DNA of 64,000 bases, taken from Triticum aestivum. Taxonomy: Eukaryota > Streptophyta > Magnoliopsida > Poales > Poaceae. The DNA lies in the NCBI RefSeq assembly GCF_018294505.1, contig NC_057795.1, positions 520,815,512-520,879,511 of the forward strand, given 5' to 3'. A program made the translations under genes and the position numbers. Shown in pieces: positions 1-12,675 of the stretch. The notes under the pieces were generated by a model. That model was not told where the DNA came from, ran no database searches, and worked only from the letters and a program-made list of their open reading frames with translations. The first letter of the stretch is position 1; each line of letters starts with the position of its first letter.

Positions 1-2845
1 AGGCTGAGCCTTCCACCCTTTACCAAGTATATAAGGTGCATTAATTTTAATAGGAGATATTGTGATATCCCAAAATATCCATGTTCCGACCAGGAACAAA
101 CTTCATCTTCACCTGCAACTAACAATGCTATAAGAGGGGCTGAGCAAAAGTGGTGACATAGCCAAACAACGGTTGCTAGGACAGGTTGGTTAGAGGTTTG
201 ACATGGCAAAAGGGAGGCATGGTAAACAAAGGCAGGTAGAGCTAACATAGCGATAGAGCGAGTACTAGCAAGCAAAGATAGAAGTGATATCGAAGGTATG
301 GTCATCTTGCCTGCAAGGTTCTCAAAGTTGTCGATGGCTTGATCCTCGTTAGCGTACTCAACAGGTTCCTCGTGCACGTACTCGTCTCCCGGCTCTACCC
401 AAGGCAAGAACACAAGCAAAGGAACCACAATAAATCATGGTGCAATGCACAAGCAAAATGATGCAATACATGTCATGATATGCGAGATGTGATATGCAAA
501 GCGTATGCGTGCTTCGGAAGGAAAGATGATGAACAAGGCATCAACTTGGCAAACCAAGTATGCCGCTGGAAAGATGAGATAATTTTGGTTGAAATTGATA
601 TAAGGATCACCGGATTCAGGTGCACGGTTTGCAAATGACAAGCACGACAAGATATGATGCAAACTGCTTAAAACAGCAACATAGATTGAGATGACATGTT
701 CATGAACTTGCTCAAATGCAGAATCTAATGCCACCACTGGATTGGTGGGATTTTTCTACCCCAAAAACATATATAATATGTTAGGGTTGCTGTAGAAAAA
801 TCATCACAAATGCACTAAGATAAAACCTGCCCTAAATGGAATATGACAGAAATGGCATTTTCCATATTTGGAAACGTCCAGAAATGGACTTGCCCCAAAT
901 GGATAGATTCCATATGCCAGAAATGGAATATTCGCTGGGAACAACAATAAAAAAACAAACAGGGGCTAAGGGAGGATGACAGGTGGGGCCACCCTGTCAT
1001 ACTCACACATGGTGCAAAGAAACAGAAAAAAAAGGGGGAAGGATAAGGCACCCGCGGGGGATCGAACCCGGGTCTCCCCGGTGTGGTTCTACATAGCCAA
1101 CCACTCGGCTAGGTAGGGCTACTGATAATAAAAGGGGTTCGGCCCCTTTAGAGATACCAGATCGAGCTCCTCTGTTACAAACAGAGAAGACGACAGCGCC
1201 AGCGAGGGCAACAGTGGCAACCAGCGGGGCACAGGGACTCCGGCGGGCGTGTGGGAACATGTGAAGGCGCGGGAGCGCGTGGCTGCTGCTTGTGGAGTCG
1301 CGCGTGCGCGTGTGCTCGGGCACGAGCGGAACAGCGGAGGTGCCGGGCGAAGCGAGCGGCAGAAGGAGCTCGTCGGAGCTGCGGGAGGCTTGAAGTGTGC
1401 GCGTGAGACGTGAACGAGTGGCGCGAGCGAGCTACGGGAGCACGACAGAGGGGATCCAAAGCGGGGACACGCAAACACGCACGGTCAAACAGCACTGCAC
1501 AAATAAATTCAGAGATCGCCGGAGCACTGCGAGCGCGGGGAAGACATGGATCGGCTGAGTTCTACGCGTGCCTACATGCCATGGGAAGGATGGGAGAGGG
1601 AGGTGCATTACCAAGCTCACCCAAGGACACGATGTGGTCGACGGAGACGAGCCGGCAGCGACGAAGTGGAGCTTTGAATCCTTGGCGCGGTCCTGACCGA
1701 GAGGACGATGGAAGTAGAGGACGTCGAGGAACTCGTCGTCCGGGGCACCGTAGTCGACTCGTGGAGGAAGACGACGACGAGGAAGAAGAAGGACACGATA
1801 TACGGGGGTGAGGGTGACCCGAGAGCACGCCGGCGACGAGGTGCGCTCTCAGGTGCGCTCGGGACGGAGCGGTTGCGGTGGATCTGGTGGTTCTACTCAC
1901 CTGGCAGCGGCGATGAGAGGAAGAGGGAAACCCTAGGGGGCGTGTGGACAAGGAGAGGGGTTAAAAGGGGGGCCAGGGCGACGGGTGGAGCACGGCATTG
2001 ACGCGGCCGTGGCCATGTGCGAGCCCGGCACGAGCTTGAAGAAAAGGTGAGGGGCGGGTGCGTTGTAGCCAGAGGCTGGCTAGTGGGGTGGCGGGTGACA
2101 CGTGGGCATACGGGCTCCTGGGTAGCGTCGCGGCTGGGTGAGAAACAACGAGGGCACGAGCAAGCTGGCTGGCTGCGCTGGCTGGGCTGGCGGGCAGGAA
2201 AGGCCCTGGCTGGGCTGCGGGAGGCCCAGGGGGGGCTGCTGCGCTGGCTGGGCTGATACTCTCCTTTTTCTATTTGTTCAAACAGAAATAGAGAAAGAAA
2301 AGCACAGGGTAAAAGGAGAGGAGTTTGAGTATAAAGAAAATATTCTCAAGCTCCTGGAATTATCCACTATTTGAATAAATTGCATTGGGCATTTTTAGAG
2401 GTAGAAAAATAAGACAAGTTTGAATATAATTCAAACTTGTGTCATTTTTGAACCTGACCAAAACAACTTCAAATAAGGAGATATTTGGCAGAGAGGTTTA
2501 GGGCATGGAGCAAGATTTACAGGGAGAAGATGAACATTAATAGAGAAAGGAAAATAGCACTTGACAAAAGAAGGAAGTAGAGGGAAAGAGGAGGTGGTGA
2601 TGCAAGGTTTATACATTGAGCATGCCACAACATAATAGGTATGAGATCACAACATGCACATGATGAGGATGAATGCAAAATGACAAGAGGCACAGATGCA
2701 ATATGGTAAGGTGAGCATGACAATGAAAAGAATAAAACACATAACCAAACAAGATGAGGCCAAACATGAAAAAACCCACAAGAAATGGATGAAGGTCAAG
2801 TTGATATCTTGCCAAAATGGGACATGTTACATCTGGGGTGTTACA
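1..2845 (-). repeat. 3' LTR of the Tekay-type element (partial)
   Basis: This stretch repeats 9566-12425 in the same orientation and ends on the plus strand with GGGTGTTACA, the inverted match of the TGTAACACCC that starts the other LTR at 8254. The missing outer part corresponds to 8254-9565. One visible length difference is an A-rich insertion near 10513-10540 that is absent around 948-955 here. The interior 1150-2260 is GC-rich and has chance open frames on both strands, which I do not regard as genes. Confidence 0.95.
1048..1122 (-). other. tRNA-like sequence with Pol III A and B boxes inside the LTR
   Basis: On the minus strand TAGCCGAGTGG (1101-1111) fits the A-box consensus TRGYNNANNNG, and GTTCGATCC (1059-1067) fits the B-box GWTCRANNC. 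The starts are about 43 bases apart, a normal tRNA spacing. The T-arm is recognisable with one mismatch, but the acceptor stem does not pair well. I read it as a tRNA-derived relic or a SINE-like promoter rather than a working tRNA. Confidence 0.55.
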
Positions 2846-2858
2846 ACTCTCCTCCACT
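2846..2858 (-). other. Polypurine tract of the Tekay-type element
   Basis: The minus strand reads AGTGGAGGAGAGT immediately before the TGTAACACC start of the 3' LTR. This is the expected place and composition for the plus-strand primer of reverse transcription. It supports the LTR boundary at 2845. Confidence 0.85.
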
Positions 2859-2881
2859 ACAAGAGGATCTCGTCCCGAGAT

Positions 2882-4868
2882 CTAGGACTGAAAGAACTCC
2901 GGATATTCGGAACGGAGGTGATCCTTGTGCTCCCAGGTGGCTTCTCGGTCGGAATGGTGTGACCACTTCACTTTCAGGAATTTGATTGACTTGTTGCAAG
3001 TCTTGTGCTCGGTTTCTTCAAGAATAGCAACGGGGTGCTCATGATAAGAGAGATCTTCTTGGAGGTCGATCTCTTCGAAGTTGATAGTGCGCTCAGGAGT
3101 CTTGAAGCACTTGCGAAGCTGTGACACGTGAAACACATCGTGCACGTTTGCAAAGTTGGAAGGAAGCTCAAGTTGATAGGCGAGGTCGCCTCTTTTGCCA
3201 ATGATCTTGAAAGGACCCACGTATCTAGGGGCAAGCTTCCCTTTGATACTGAAGTGACGAGTGCCTTTCATTGGAGAGACGCGGAGGTAGACATGGTCTC
3301 CGATTTCAAAAGCCAAGTCACGGTGCTTGCTATCATAGTAACTCTTTTGGTGCGATTGCGCGGCTTTGAGATTCTCACGAATGACTTTGCACATTTCTTC
3401 GGCTTCTGTGATCAAGTCATTGCCAAGAAGTTGGCGTTCACCTGTCTCAGACCAATTGAGAGGAGTACGGCACTTTCTGCCATAGAGAATTTCGAATGGG
3501 GCCTTGCCCAAACTCGCTTGGAAGCTGTTGTTGTAGGAGAACTCAGCATATGGAAGACAATATTCCCACTTCATACCGAAAGAGATGACACAAGCCCTGA
3601 GCATATCTTCAAGAATTTGATTGACTCGCTCGACTTGGCCACTTGTTTGAGGATGGAAAGCTGTGCTGAAACGAATGTTGGTGCCCATGGCCTTCTGAAA
3701 GGATTCCCAGAACTTAGAAGTGAAGATGCTTCCACGATCTGAAGATATCAATTGTGGAATGCCGTGCAAGGAGACAATTCTGGAGGTGTATAGCTCTGCC
3801 AGCTGAGCTGCTGTGATAGATTCTTTGATAGGAAGAAAATGAGCCACTTTGCTAAGCTTGTCAATGACAACAAAGATAGCATCATTTCCACGCTTGGACT
3901 TAGGAAAACCAGTCATGAAGTCCATCTCGATATGGTCAAACTTCCATTCTGGAATAGCAAGAGGTTGGAGGAGACCAGCTGGTCGTTGGTGTTCTGCTTT
4001 CACCCTTCTGCAGACATCACATTCATTCACGAATTGAGCAATCTCTCGCTTCATTCGAGTCCACCAATATGACTGCTTGAGGTCATTGTACATCTTTGTA
4101 CTTCCAGGATGAATGGATAGGAGGGAATTGTGTGCCTCATTCATGATGACTTTTCTCAGATCACCTTTTGGAACCACAATTTGATCCTCGAAGAAAAGAG
4201 TATCTTTGTCATCCAAGCGATAGCACTTGTATTTGGGAATACCCTTGTCAATACCACGTTTCACCTTCTTCACCATGATATCCAGGAGTTGTGCCTCACG
4301 AATTTGATCTTTCAAAGTAGGAGAGACTATGAGGTTGGCAAGAAAGCCTTGAGGAACAACTTGAAGATTCAGCTTGCGGAAGGCTTCACAAAGATCCGGT
4401 TGAAACGGCTTGAGAATTAGACTGTTGCAATAAGCCTTTCTGCTTAGAGCATCTGCAATCACATTCGCCTTGCCAGGAGTATATTCGATACTCGGATTGT
4501 ACTCTTGAATGATTTCGACCCATCGAGTTTGCCTGAGGTTAAGGTTGGGTTGAGTGAAGATATACTTGAGGCTCTTGTGATCGGTGAAAATGTCCACTTG
4601 TCTTCCCAATAAGAGATGTCTCCATGTTATCAATGCATGGACAACTGCCGCCAACTCAAGATCGTGAGTGGGGTAGTTCTTTTCGTTGGGCTTCAACTGA
4701 CGAGAGGTATAGGCCACAACTTTTTCTCTTGCATCAACACAGCGCCGAGACCTTGAAGGGAAGCATCACAGAATACTTCGAATGGCTTGGATTCATCAGG
4801 AGGAGTCAAAACAGGAGCTGTGACTAGCTTCTCTTTGAGGGTGTTGAAAGCAACATTGCACTCAGGTT
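2882..4868 (-). pseudogene. Tekay-type pol, RNase H - integrase - chromodomain part
   Basis: This is the 3' part of the gag-pol frame; the long open stretch covers 4717-2882. It opens with RNase H ([10 protein letters not shown]), then the integrase zinc finger (His-His, then CDVCRR), then the DDE core ([26 protein letters not shown]). It ends in a chromodomain-like segment ([10 protein letters not shown] to [10 protein letters not shown]), which in chromoviruses is thought to guide insertion into heterochromatin. The frame is broken on the upstream side. Around 4718-4725 one base is missing relative to the RNase H frame, so the start of RNase H lies in another frame (4868-4720). The chromodomain residues were judged by eye and the assignment rests on position and the ATWE motif. 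Confidence 0.9.
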
Positions 4869-4869
4869 T

Positions 4870-7335
4870 CTAGACATACTTGACATGCTTTTGGAGGAGG
4901 TTGGAAAGAGGCTTTGCAATCTTAGAGAAGTTCTCAACGAATCTTCGGCAATAGCTTGCAAGACCAAGAAAACTGCGGAGCTGTTTGACATTCTGAGGAG
5001 GTTCCCAATTCAGAATTGCAGAAACCTTCGCGGGATTAACAGCACTGCCATTGGCAGAGATGATATGACCAAGATAAAGAACTTCATCAAGCCAGAACTC
5101 ACATTTGGAAAACTTCGCATAGAATTGATGCTCTCTGAGCTTGTCGAGCACCAATCGCAAATGTTTGGCATGATCCTGCTTATTCTTGGAGAAGACCAAA
5201 ATATCATCTAGATACACCAGAACGAATTCATTGGTGTAGGGGTTGAAGATAAAGTTTATCATGCGAGAGAACGTTGGAGGAGCATTGACAAGGCCGAAAG
5301 ACATGACAGCATATTCATAAGAACCATAGCTTGTTCTGAATGCTGTCTTGGGAATATCTTGTTCACGAATGCGAATCTGATGATACCCCATACGAAGGTC
5401 AAGCTTGGAGAATACTTTAGCACCTTTGAGTTGCTCGAAAAGCTCATTGATGTTGGGAAGTGGATACTTGTTCTTGATTGTCTTCTTGTTCAATGGACGG
5501 TAATCGACGCAAAGTCGGTCCGTGCCATCCTTCTTCTGGACAAAAAGAACTCCACAACCCCATGGGGATGAACTCGGTCTGATCAAACCCAGACGCTCTT
5601 GTTCATCGAGCTGCTTCTTCAATTCCTTCAGCTCCTTGGGTCCAAGCTTGTATGGACGCTTGCAAACGGGTTCCGTTCCCGGCTCAAGATCAATAACGAA
5701 CTCGACTGGCCGATGAGGAGGCATACCCGGAAGCTCTTCTGGAAAGACATCTTGGTACTCACAAACAACTGGAATTTGAGAAATAGCATCCAGCTCGCCC
5801 TTCTCATTGAGAGAGAACAACCAAATGGTTTCATCACGAGCGGCATAGATGATAACATCCTTAGAAGGGTGTGTCAATTGAATTTGCCTGGCAACACAAT
5901 CAAGTTGAGCCTTGTGCTTAGAAAGCCAGTCCATCCCGAGAATTAGATCAATATCAGAGTCGCCAAGAACAATTGGTGAAGACAAAAATTTATAGTCGCC
6001 CATCTTGATACCGACATTCGGAACCATCATGCTAGAGCTCAAACGCTTAGCTGGAGAAATAACTTGCATAGCTCTAGGTAACTCCTCTGTGTCAAAATTG
6101 TGCTTCGATGCAAAAGGATATGACATGAAAGAATGCGATGCACCAGTATCAAATAAGACTTTTGCAGGAATATCATTAATAGGAAGATTACCCATGATCA
6201 CATCTGAAGAATCCTCTGCCTGAGCTGCATTCATCATGTTCACCTTTGCAGACTTTGGATTATGCTTGACCACAGCATTGCTTGAAGATCTCACAGGAGG
6301 AGGAGGAGGAAGGCGCCTTTGATTGAAGCATTTGTTCGCGTAGTGACCTTTCTGCTGGCACTTGTTGCAAGTCACTTCGGAGAGCGGACGATGATAAGGA
6401 GCATTCGACTTTGAAGCTTGAGGCTGAGACTTGTTCTGATAGCTTGGGTTGAGTGGGTGGGAAGATCCACGACCACCTGAGTTCTTCTGTTGGTAAGGCT
6501 GACGAAACGGAGGAGGAGGAAGATAGAACTTCTGCTGCTTAGCTGCCACTTGTGAGGAAGAAGAAGATTGCACCGCATCCCTAATTCTCTTCTTAGAAGC
6601 CTCACACTTGAGCTGAGCACCTTCTTGCTTGAGTGCCATATTGTAGAATTGATCAAACTGAGTAGGCTCAACAAGAACGAGAGCTAACTGCAGATCCTCT
6701 CTAAGGCCACCTCTGAATTGATAGATCATACTCTTCTCATCTAGAACATCTTGCTTAGTGAAGCGAGCAAGTTTCTGAAACTGCTTGTTGTATTCGTACA
6801 CTGACATGTTGCCTTGCTTGAGATTGCGGAACTCCTCATGCTTGCTCTCAACAACACTGGTAGGAATATGGTGAGCTTTAAAGTCCCGACAGAAGTCAGT
6901 CCAAGTAATCACTCGACCACCTCTGGAATCCTTGTATTGCTAGAACCAATCAGCTACCTGATCCTTGAGCTTAAAAGAAGCAAATTTGACATAGTCCTCA
7001 GGCCTAACATTGCTGCATTCAAAATGCTTATTGATATCCACGAGCCAATCATCGGCGTCTGTGGCCTCGACACAGTAGCTGAAGGACTTCGGTTGATTTG
7101 CAAGGAATTGGTTGAGGGTAGGAAATTGAGGCTGATGATTGAACTGCCCTTGACCTTGATTCCCTTGGTTGCCTTGGCCTTGGTTGCGCTCTTGCATGAG
7201 CTGGATCATCATCTGGGCATTGGCGTTTGTGGCTGCCATCAAAGCTTGCCATGCCTCCGGAGGCGGAGGTGGAGGTGGAGGGTTCTCCTGACTCCCATCA
7301 TTGCGTTCCGGATTCTGACGCGTTGGCGGAGCCAT
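4870..7335 (-). pseudogene. Tekay-type gag - protease - reverse transcriptase
   Basis: The likely start is the ATG at 7335, opening a Pro- and Gln-rich gag N-terminus. Gag continues to a TAG at 6942-6940, which interrupts the capsid domain just after ...DQVADWF; the same frame resumes at once, and a CAG-to-TAG change would explain it. A zinc knuckle ([14 protein letters not shown]) follows, then protease ([12 protein letters not shown]) and reverse transcriptase with catalytic YLDD ([10 protein letters not shown]). A second TAG at 4872-4870 sits where related elements have tryptophan, suggesting TGG to TAG. Apart from these lesions the frame is long and all catalytic motifs are intact, so decay is recent. 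The protein would form virus-like particles and reverse-transcribe the element RNA. Confidence 0.93.
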
Positions 7336-8236
7336 CCTGAGAGGGTGACATCCGTTAGCATCTTGATAGACAGATAGACAAGCTGAATCAACGGATAGAA
7401 ATTGCAACATATAGTCTTCACAATAAACATTCGAACAAGGATGAACGAATGAATTCCAAAGCAAACATCACACGCCCATTAACGTGAGAAGCCGCTTGAT
7501 AAGAGATTGATGAATGAAATAAACAAGGTACAACTGGAACAAATAAGTGGTAAGGATTACCCAATCACAAACCAAATATCTGCGGAAGAAATGCTAGAGC
7601 TACTTGAATCCCACCTATAAACTCCCGAAACTTTCTGGTTATGCAATCTGGTGTTGGGGATACAGGGGAAGCAATATATCTCACCCAAACTAACAATCCC
7701 TACATCCAGCTGTATCCATCCGTCAACACATAACCAAGAAACCTTCGGAAATCGTGTACCTCAACCTTCGAAAAGCATCCGTTATACGAGTTATGGCAAT
7801 ACTCCCGAACTCCCGCCCCAGTACTGGGTGGCGTCGTGGTTATCTCACCAACAACTGCATAAAAGAGATTTTCGATGTCGGCAAAACTCAGGTATTCCAG
7901 AACTGCAACGATAAAATTGTGACGACAACACCTCAGAGCTCAACTCCCTGGGTCAAAGCCACAAAAATAGACAGGAGGCACCAAGAACAATGTTCTCGTC
8001 ACAAAACCATCGGAACGATTCCAAGATACCCGCGTGATCCTAAAATTTTTTTAGTGAATTTGAGGAGAGGAAAGTCAAAACATCTACGTCAGGAGACCTC
8101 ACCAGAGCGACGAAGGGAATGAGGAGTAAAAAGAATCCTACTCTCCGATATATATAATCCTAAGACTCAAAACATTTTTGTTCTAGACTCAACATCGCCA
8201 GCAAACAATCAAGCAGGGGGCTCCTAAGTCAGGGAT
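7336..8236 (-). other. 5' untranslated leader of the Tekay-type element
   Basis: This is the stretch between the primer binding site and the gag ATG. No long frame of known kind is present. Packaging or dimerisation signals are expected here from family knowledge, but I could not identify one. Confidence 0.7.
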
Positions 8237-8250
8237 GGCTCTGATTACCA
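8237..8250 (-). other. Primer binding site of the Tekay-type element
   Basis: The minus strand reads TGGTAATCAGAGCC three bases after the LTR end. It resembles the initiator-Met tRNA complement TGGTATCAGAGC with one inserted A. The position fixes the 5' LTR boundary at 8254. Confidence 0.8.
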
Positions 8251-8253
8251 ACT

Positions 8254-11200
8254 TGTAACACCCACGATGCGGCTATATCTCCCACGTGTCGAAGCACGAC
8301 TTAGAGGCATAACCGCATGGTGGTTTTGTCGCAAGAAGGGTCATCTTCACACAATCCCATGTAATGAACAAGAATGGGATAAAGAGAGTTGACTTACAAT
8401 TGCCACTTCACACAATACATAATTTAAGATCATACATCATGCAGAATACACTCATAGACTGGCTACGGTCAAGTTCAAATGAAAAGTAGACAACTCCAAA
8501 TGGTAGATCCCCGATCGCCCCGACTGGGCTCCACTACTGATCATCTGGAAACGATACATAGTAACGACCAAGGGCCTCATCAAATTCCCACTTCAGCTCA
8601 GTTGCGCCATCTGCGCTGGTATCCTCGGCACCTGCATCTATTTTGGTATAATCTATGAGCCACGGGGACTCAGCAATCTCACACCCGCGAGATCAAGACT
8701 GTTTAAGCTTATAGGTAGGAAAAAGGGTAATATGGTGGAGCTGCGGCAAGCGCTAAGCATATATGGTGGCTAACATACGCAAGTGAGAGCGAGAAGAGAA
8801 GCAACGCGTCGGTCGAGAAGCTAGAAATGATCAAGAAGTGATCCTGAAACTACTTACGTCAAGCATAACTCAAACCATGTTCACTTCCCAGACTCCACCG
8901 AGAAGAGACCATCACGGCTACACACGCGGTTGATGCATTTTAATGAAGTCAAGTGTCAAGTTATCTACAACCGGACATTAACAAATTCCCATCTGCCTCA
9001 TAACCGCGGGCACGGCTTTCGAAAGATTATATACCCTGCAGGGGTGTCCCAACTCAGCCCATCACAAGCTCTCACGGTCAACGAAGGATATACCTTCTCC
9101 CGGGAAGACCCGATCAGTCTCGGAATCCCAATTCACAAAACATTTCGACAATGGTAAAACAAGACCAGCAAAGCCGCCCGATGCGCCGACAAATCCTGAT
9201 AGGAGCTGCGCATATCTCGTTCTCAGGGCAACACCAGATGAGACTAGCTACGAGTAAAACCAGCCCTCAAGTTTCCCCGAGGTGGCCCCGCAGGCAGCTC
9301 AGTTCGGGCCAACACTCGAAGGAGCACTGGTCCGGGGGGGTTAAAATAAAGATGACCCTTGGGCTCGCGAAAACCCAAGGGAAAAGGGCTTAGGTGGCAA
9401 ATGGTAAAACCAAGTTTGGGCCTTGGTGGAGGAGTTTTATTCAAAGCGAACTGTTAAGGGGGTCCCATAAATCACCCAACCGTGTAAGGAACGCAAAATC
9501 AAGGAACATAACACTGGTATGACGGAAACTAGGGCGGCAAGAGTGGAACAAGTCACCAGGCATAAGGCTGAGCCTTCCACCCTTTACCAAGTATATAAGG
9601 TGCATTAATTTTAATAGGAGACATTGTGATATCCCAAAATATCCATGTTCCGACCAGGAACAAACTTCATCTTCACCTGCAACTAACAATGCTATAAGAG
9701 GGGCTGAGCAAAAGCGGTGACATAGCCAAACAACAGTTGCTAGGACAGGTTGGTTAGAGGTTTGACATGGCAAAAGGGAGGCATGGTAAACAAAGGCAGG
9801 TAGAGCTAACATAGCGATAGAGCGAGTACTAGCAAGCAAAGATAGAAGTGATATCGAAGGTATGGTCATCTTGCCTGCAAGGTTCTCAAAGTTGTCGATG
9901 GCTTGATCCTCGTTAGCGTACTCAACAGGTTCCTCGTGCACGTACTCGTCTCCCGGCTCTACCCAAGGCAAGAACACAAGCAAAGGAACCACAATAAATC
10001 ACGGTGCAATGCACAAGCAACATGATGCAATACATGTCATGATATGCGAGATGTGATATGCAAAGCGTATGCGTGCTTTGGAAGGAAAGATGATGAAAAA
10101 GGCATCAACTTGGCAAACCAAGTATACCTCTCGAAAGATTAGATGATTTCGGTTGAAATCGATATAAGGATCACCGGATTCGGGTGCACGGTTTGCAAAT
10201 GACAAGCACGACAAGATATGATGCAAACTGCTTAAAACAACAATATAGATTGAGATGACATGTTCATGAACTTGCTCAAATAAAGAAACTAATGCCACCA
10301 CTGGATTGGTGGGATTTTTCTACCCCAAAAACATATATAATATGTTAGGGTTGTTGTAGAAAAATCATCACAAATGCACTAAGATAAAACCTGCCCTAAA
10401 TGGAATATGACAGAAATGGCATTTTCCATATTCGGAAACGTCCAGAAATGGACTTGCCCTAAATGGATAGATTCCATATGCCAGAAATGGAATATTCGCT
10501 GGGAAGAACAATAAAAAATAAAATAAAAAAAATAAAAAAACAAACAGGGGCTAAGGGAGGATGACAGGTGGGGCCACCCTGTCATACTCACACACGCTGC
10601 AAAGAAACAGAAAAAAAGGGGGGAAGGATAATGCACCCGCGGGGGATCGAACACGGGTCTCCCCGGTGTGGTTCTGCATAGCCAACCACTGGGCTAGGTA
10701 GGGCTACTGATAATAAAAGGGGTTCGGCCCCTTTAGAGATACCAGATCGAGCTCCTCTGTTGCAAACAGAGAAGACGACAGCGCCGGCGAGGGCAACGGC
10801 GGCAACCAGCGGGGCACAAGGACTCCGGCGGGTGTGCGGGAACATGTGAAGGCGCGGGAGCGCGTGGCTGCTGCTTGTGGAGTCGCGCGTGCGCGTGTGC
10901 TTAGGCACGAGCGAAACAGCGGAGGTGTCGGGCGAAGTGAGCGGCAGAAGGAGCTCGTCGGAGCTGCGGGAGCCTTGAAGTGTGCGCGCGAGACGTGAAC
11001 GAGTGGCGCAAGCGAGCTACGGGAGCACGACAGAGGGGATCCAAAGCGGGGACATGCAAACACACACGGTCGAACAGCACTGCACAAACAAATTCAGAGA
11101 TCGCCGGAGCACTACGAGCGCGGGGAAGACATGGATCGACTGAGTTCTACGGGTGCCTACATGCCATGGGAAGGATGGGAGAGGGAGGTGCATTACCAAG

Positions 11201-12425
11201 CTCACCCAAGGACACGATGTGGTCGACGGAGACGAGCCGGCGGCGACGAAGTGGAGCTCTGAGTCCTTGGCGCGGTCCTGACCGAGAGGACGATGGAAGC
11301 AGAGGACGTCGACGAACTCGTCGTCCGGGTCACCGTAGTCGATGTCATGGAGGAAGACGACGACGAGGAAGAAGAAGGACACAATCTACGGGGGTGAGGG
11401 TGACCGGAGAGCACGCCGGCGACGAGGTGCGCTCTCAGGTGCGCTCGGGACGGAGCGGTTGCGGTGGATCTGGTGGTTCTACTCACCTGGCGGCGGCGAT
11501 GAGAGGAAGAGGGAAACCCTAGGGGGCGTGTGGACAAGGAGAGGGGTTAAAAGGGGGGCCAGGGCGACGGGTGGAGCACGGCGTCGACGCGGCCATGGCC
11601 ATGTGCGAGCTCGGCACGAGCTTGACGAAAAGGTGAGGGGCGGGTGCGCTGTAGCCAGAGACTGGCTAGTGGGGTCGCGGGTGACACGTGGGCGTACGGG
11701 CTCCTGGGTAGCATCGCGGCTGGGTGAGAAACAACGAGGGCGCGAGCGAGCTGGCTGGCTGCGCTGGCTGGGCTGGCGGGCAGGAAAGGCCCTGGCTGGG
11801 CTGCGGGAGGCCCAGGGGGGCTGCTGCGTTGGCTGGGTTGATACTCTCTTTTTTCTATTTGTTCAAACAGAAATAGAAAAAGAAAAGCACAGGGTAAAAG
11901 GAGAGGAGTTTGAGTATAAAGAAAATATTCTCAAGCTCCTGGAATTATCCACTATTTGAATAAATTGCATTGGGCATTTTTAGAGGTAGAAAAATAAGAC
12001 AAGTGTTAATATAATTCAAACTTGTGTCATTTTTGAACCTGACCAAAACAACTTCAAATAAGGAGATATTTGGCAGAGAGGTTTAGGGCATGGAGCAAGA
12101 TTTACAGGGAGAAGATGAACATTAATAGAGAAAGGAAAATAGCACTTGACAAAAGAAGTAGAGGGAAAGAGGAGGTGGTGATGCAAGGTTTATACATTGA
12201 GCATGCCACAACATAATAGGTATGAGATCACAACATGCACATGATGAGGATGAATGCAAAATGACAAGAGGCACAAATGCAATATGGTAAGGTGAGCATG
12301 ACAATGAAAAGACTAAACACATAACCAAACAAGATGAGGCCAAACATGATAAAACCCACAAGAAATGGATGAAGGTCAAGTTGATATCTTGCCAAAATGG
12401 GACATGTTACATCTGGGGTGTTACA
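8254..12425 (-). repeat. 5' LTR of the Tekay-type element (4172 bp, complete)
   Basis: The ends are TGTAACACCC at 8254 and GGGTGTTACA at 12425, a perfect 10-bp inverted repeat with TG..CA termini. The inner side touches the primer binding site. The outer side cuts directly into copia coding sequence. The part 9566-12425 matches 1-2845. Long open frames in the GC-rich section 10760-11860 are not supported as genes. Confidence 0.95.
10633..10708 (-). other. Second copy of the tRNA-like Pol III box pair in the 5' LTR
   Basis: This is the counterpart of 1048-1122. The minus strand has an A-box TAGCCCAGTGG (10686-10696) and B-box core GTTCGATCC (10644-10652). Both still match consensus although bases beside them differ from the other LTR. 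Confidence 0.5.
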
Positions 12426-12675
12426 TCTTGCCCAAAAGGCACGGTTCGCAAGCATCAAATGATTCATAACCAAGTGATTCCAAAAATCCATCTTTATGGA
12501 GTTTCTTCATGCGCTTTACACCGATATGACCCAAACGGCAGTGCCACAAATAAGTTGCACTATCATTATTAACTTTGCATCTTTTGGCATCAATATTATG
12601 AATATGTGTATCACTACGATTGAGATCCAACAAACTATTTTCATTGGGTGTATGACCATCAAAGGTTTTATTCAT
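12426..12675 (-). pseudogene. copia GAG-pre-integrase domain fragment
   Basis: The frame shows the pre-integrase zinc-binding signature: HCRLGHIGVKRM followed by CEPCLLGKM. The reading stops exactly at the LTR boundary 12425/12426, so the domain was split by the insertion. The same domain in the second copia of this window, at 34800-34950, is very similar (HCRLGHIGVKHM, CEPCLIGKM), which shows that the two elements belong to one family. Confidence 0.88.

Larger units (their letters stand above)
1..12425 (-). mobile_element. Tekay-type (chromovirus) Ty3/gypsy LTR retrotransposon, 3' LTR cut by window edge
   Basis: The element reads right to left: 5' LTR 8254-12425, primer binding site 8237-8250, gag-pol 7335-2882, polypurine tract 2846-2858, 3' LTR 2845 to beyond base 1. 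The pol order PR-RT-RNaseH-IN places it in Ty3/gypsy. A chromodomain-like C-terminus and a very long LTR (4172 bp) are features of the Tekay/Del clade. The two LTR copies are very similar: I saw about four differences in the first 440 bases and more further on, so the insertion looks fairly recent. It is not autonomous as read, because gag-pol carries two nonsense codons and a frameshift. It is inserted in the copia element to its right. The expected 5-bp target duplication is tcttg at 12426-12430, whose partner lies outside the window. Confidence 0.93.

Noticed and set aside
1048..1122. A functional tRNA gene
   Set aside because: A and B boxes fit, but the acceptor stem does not pair, so only a tRNA-like relic is claimed.
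1410..2374. Overlapping open frames of 60-133 codons in the GC-rich LTR section
   Set aside because: They lie inside an LTR, occur on both strands, differ between the two LTR copies and match no domain that I know.
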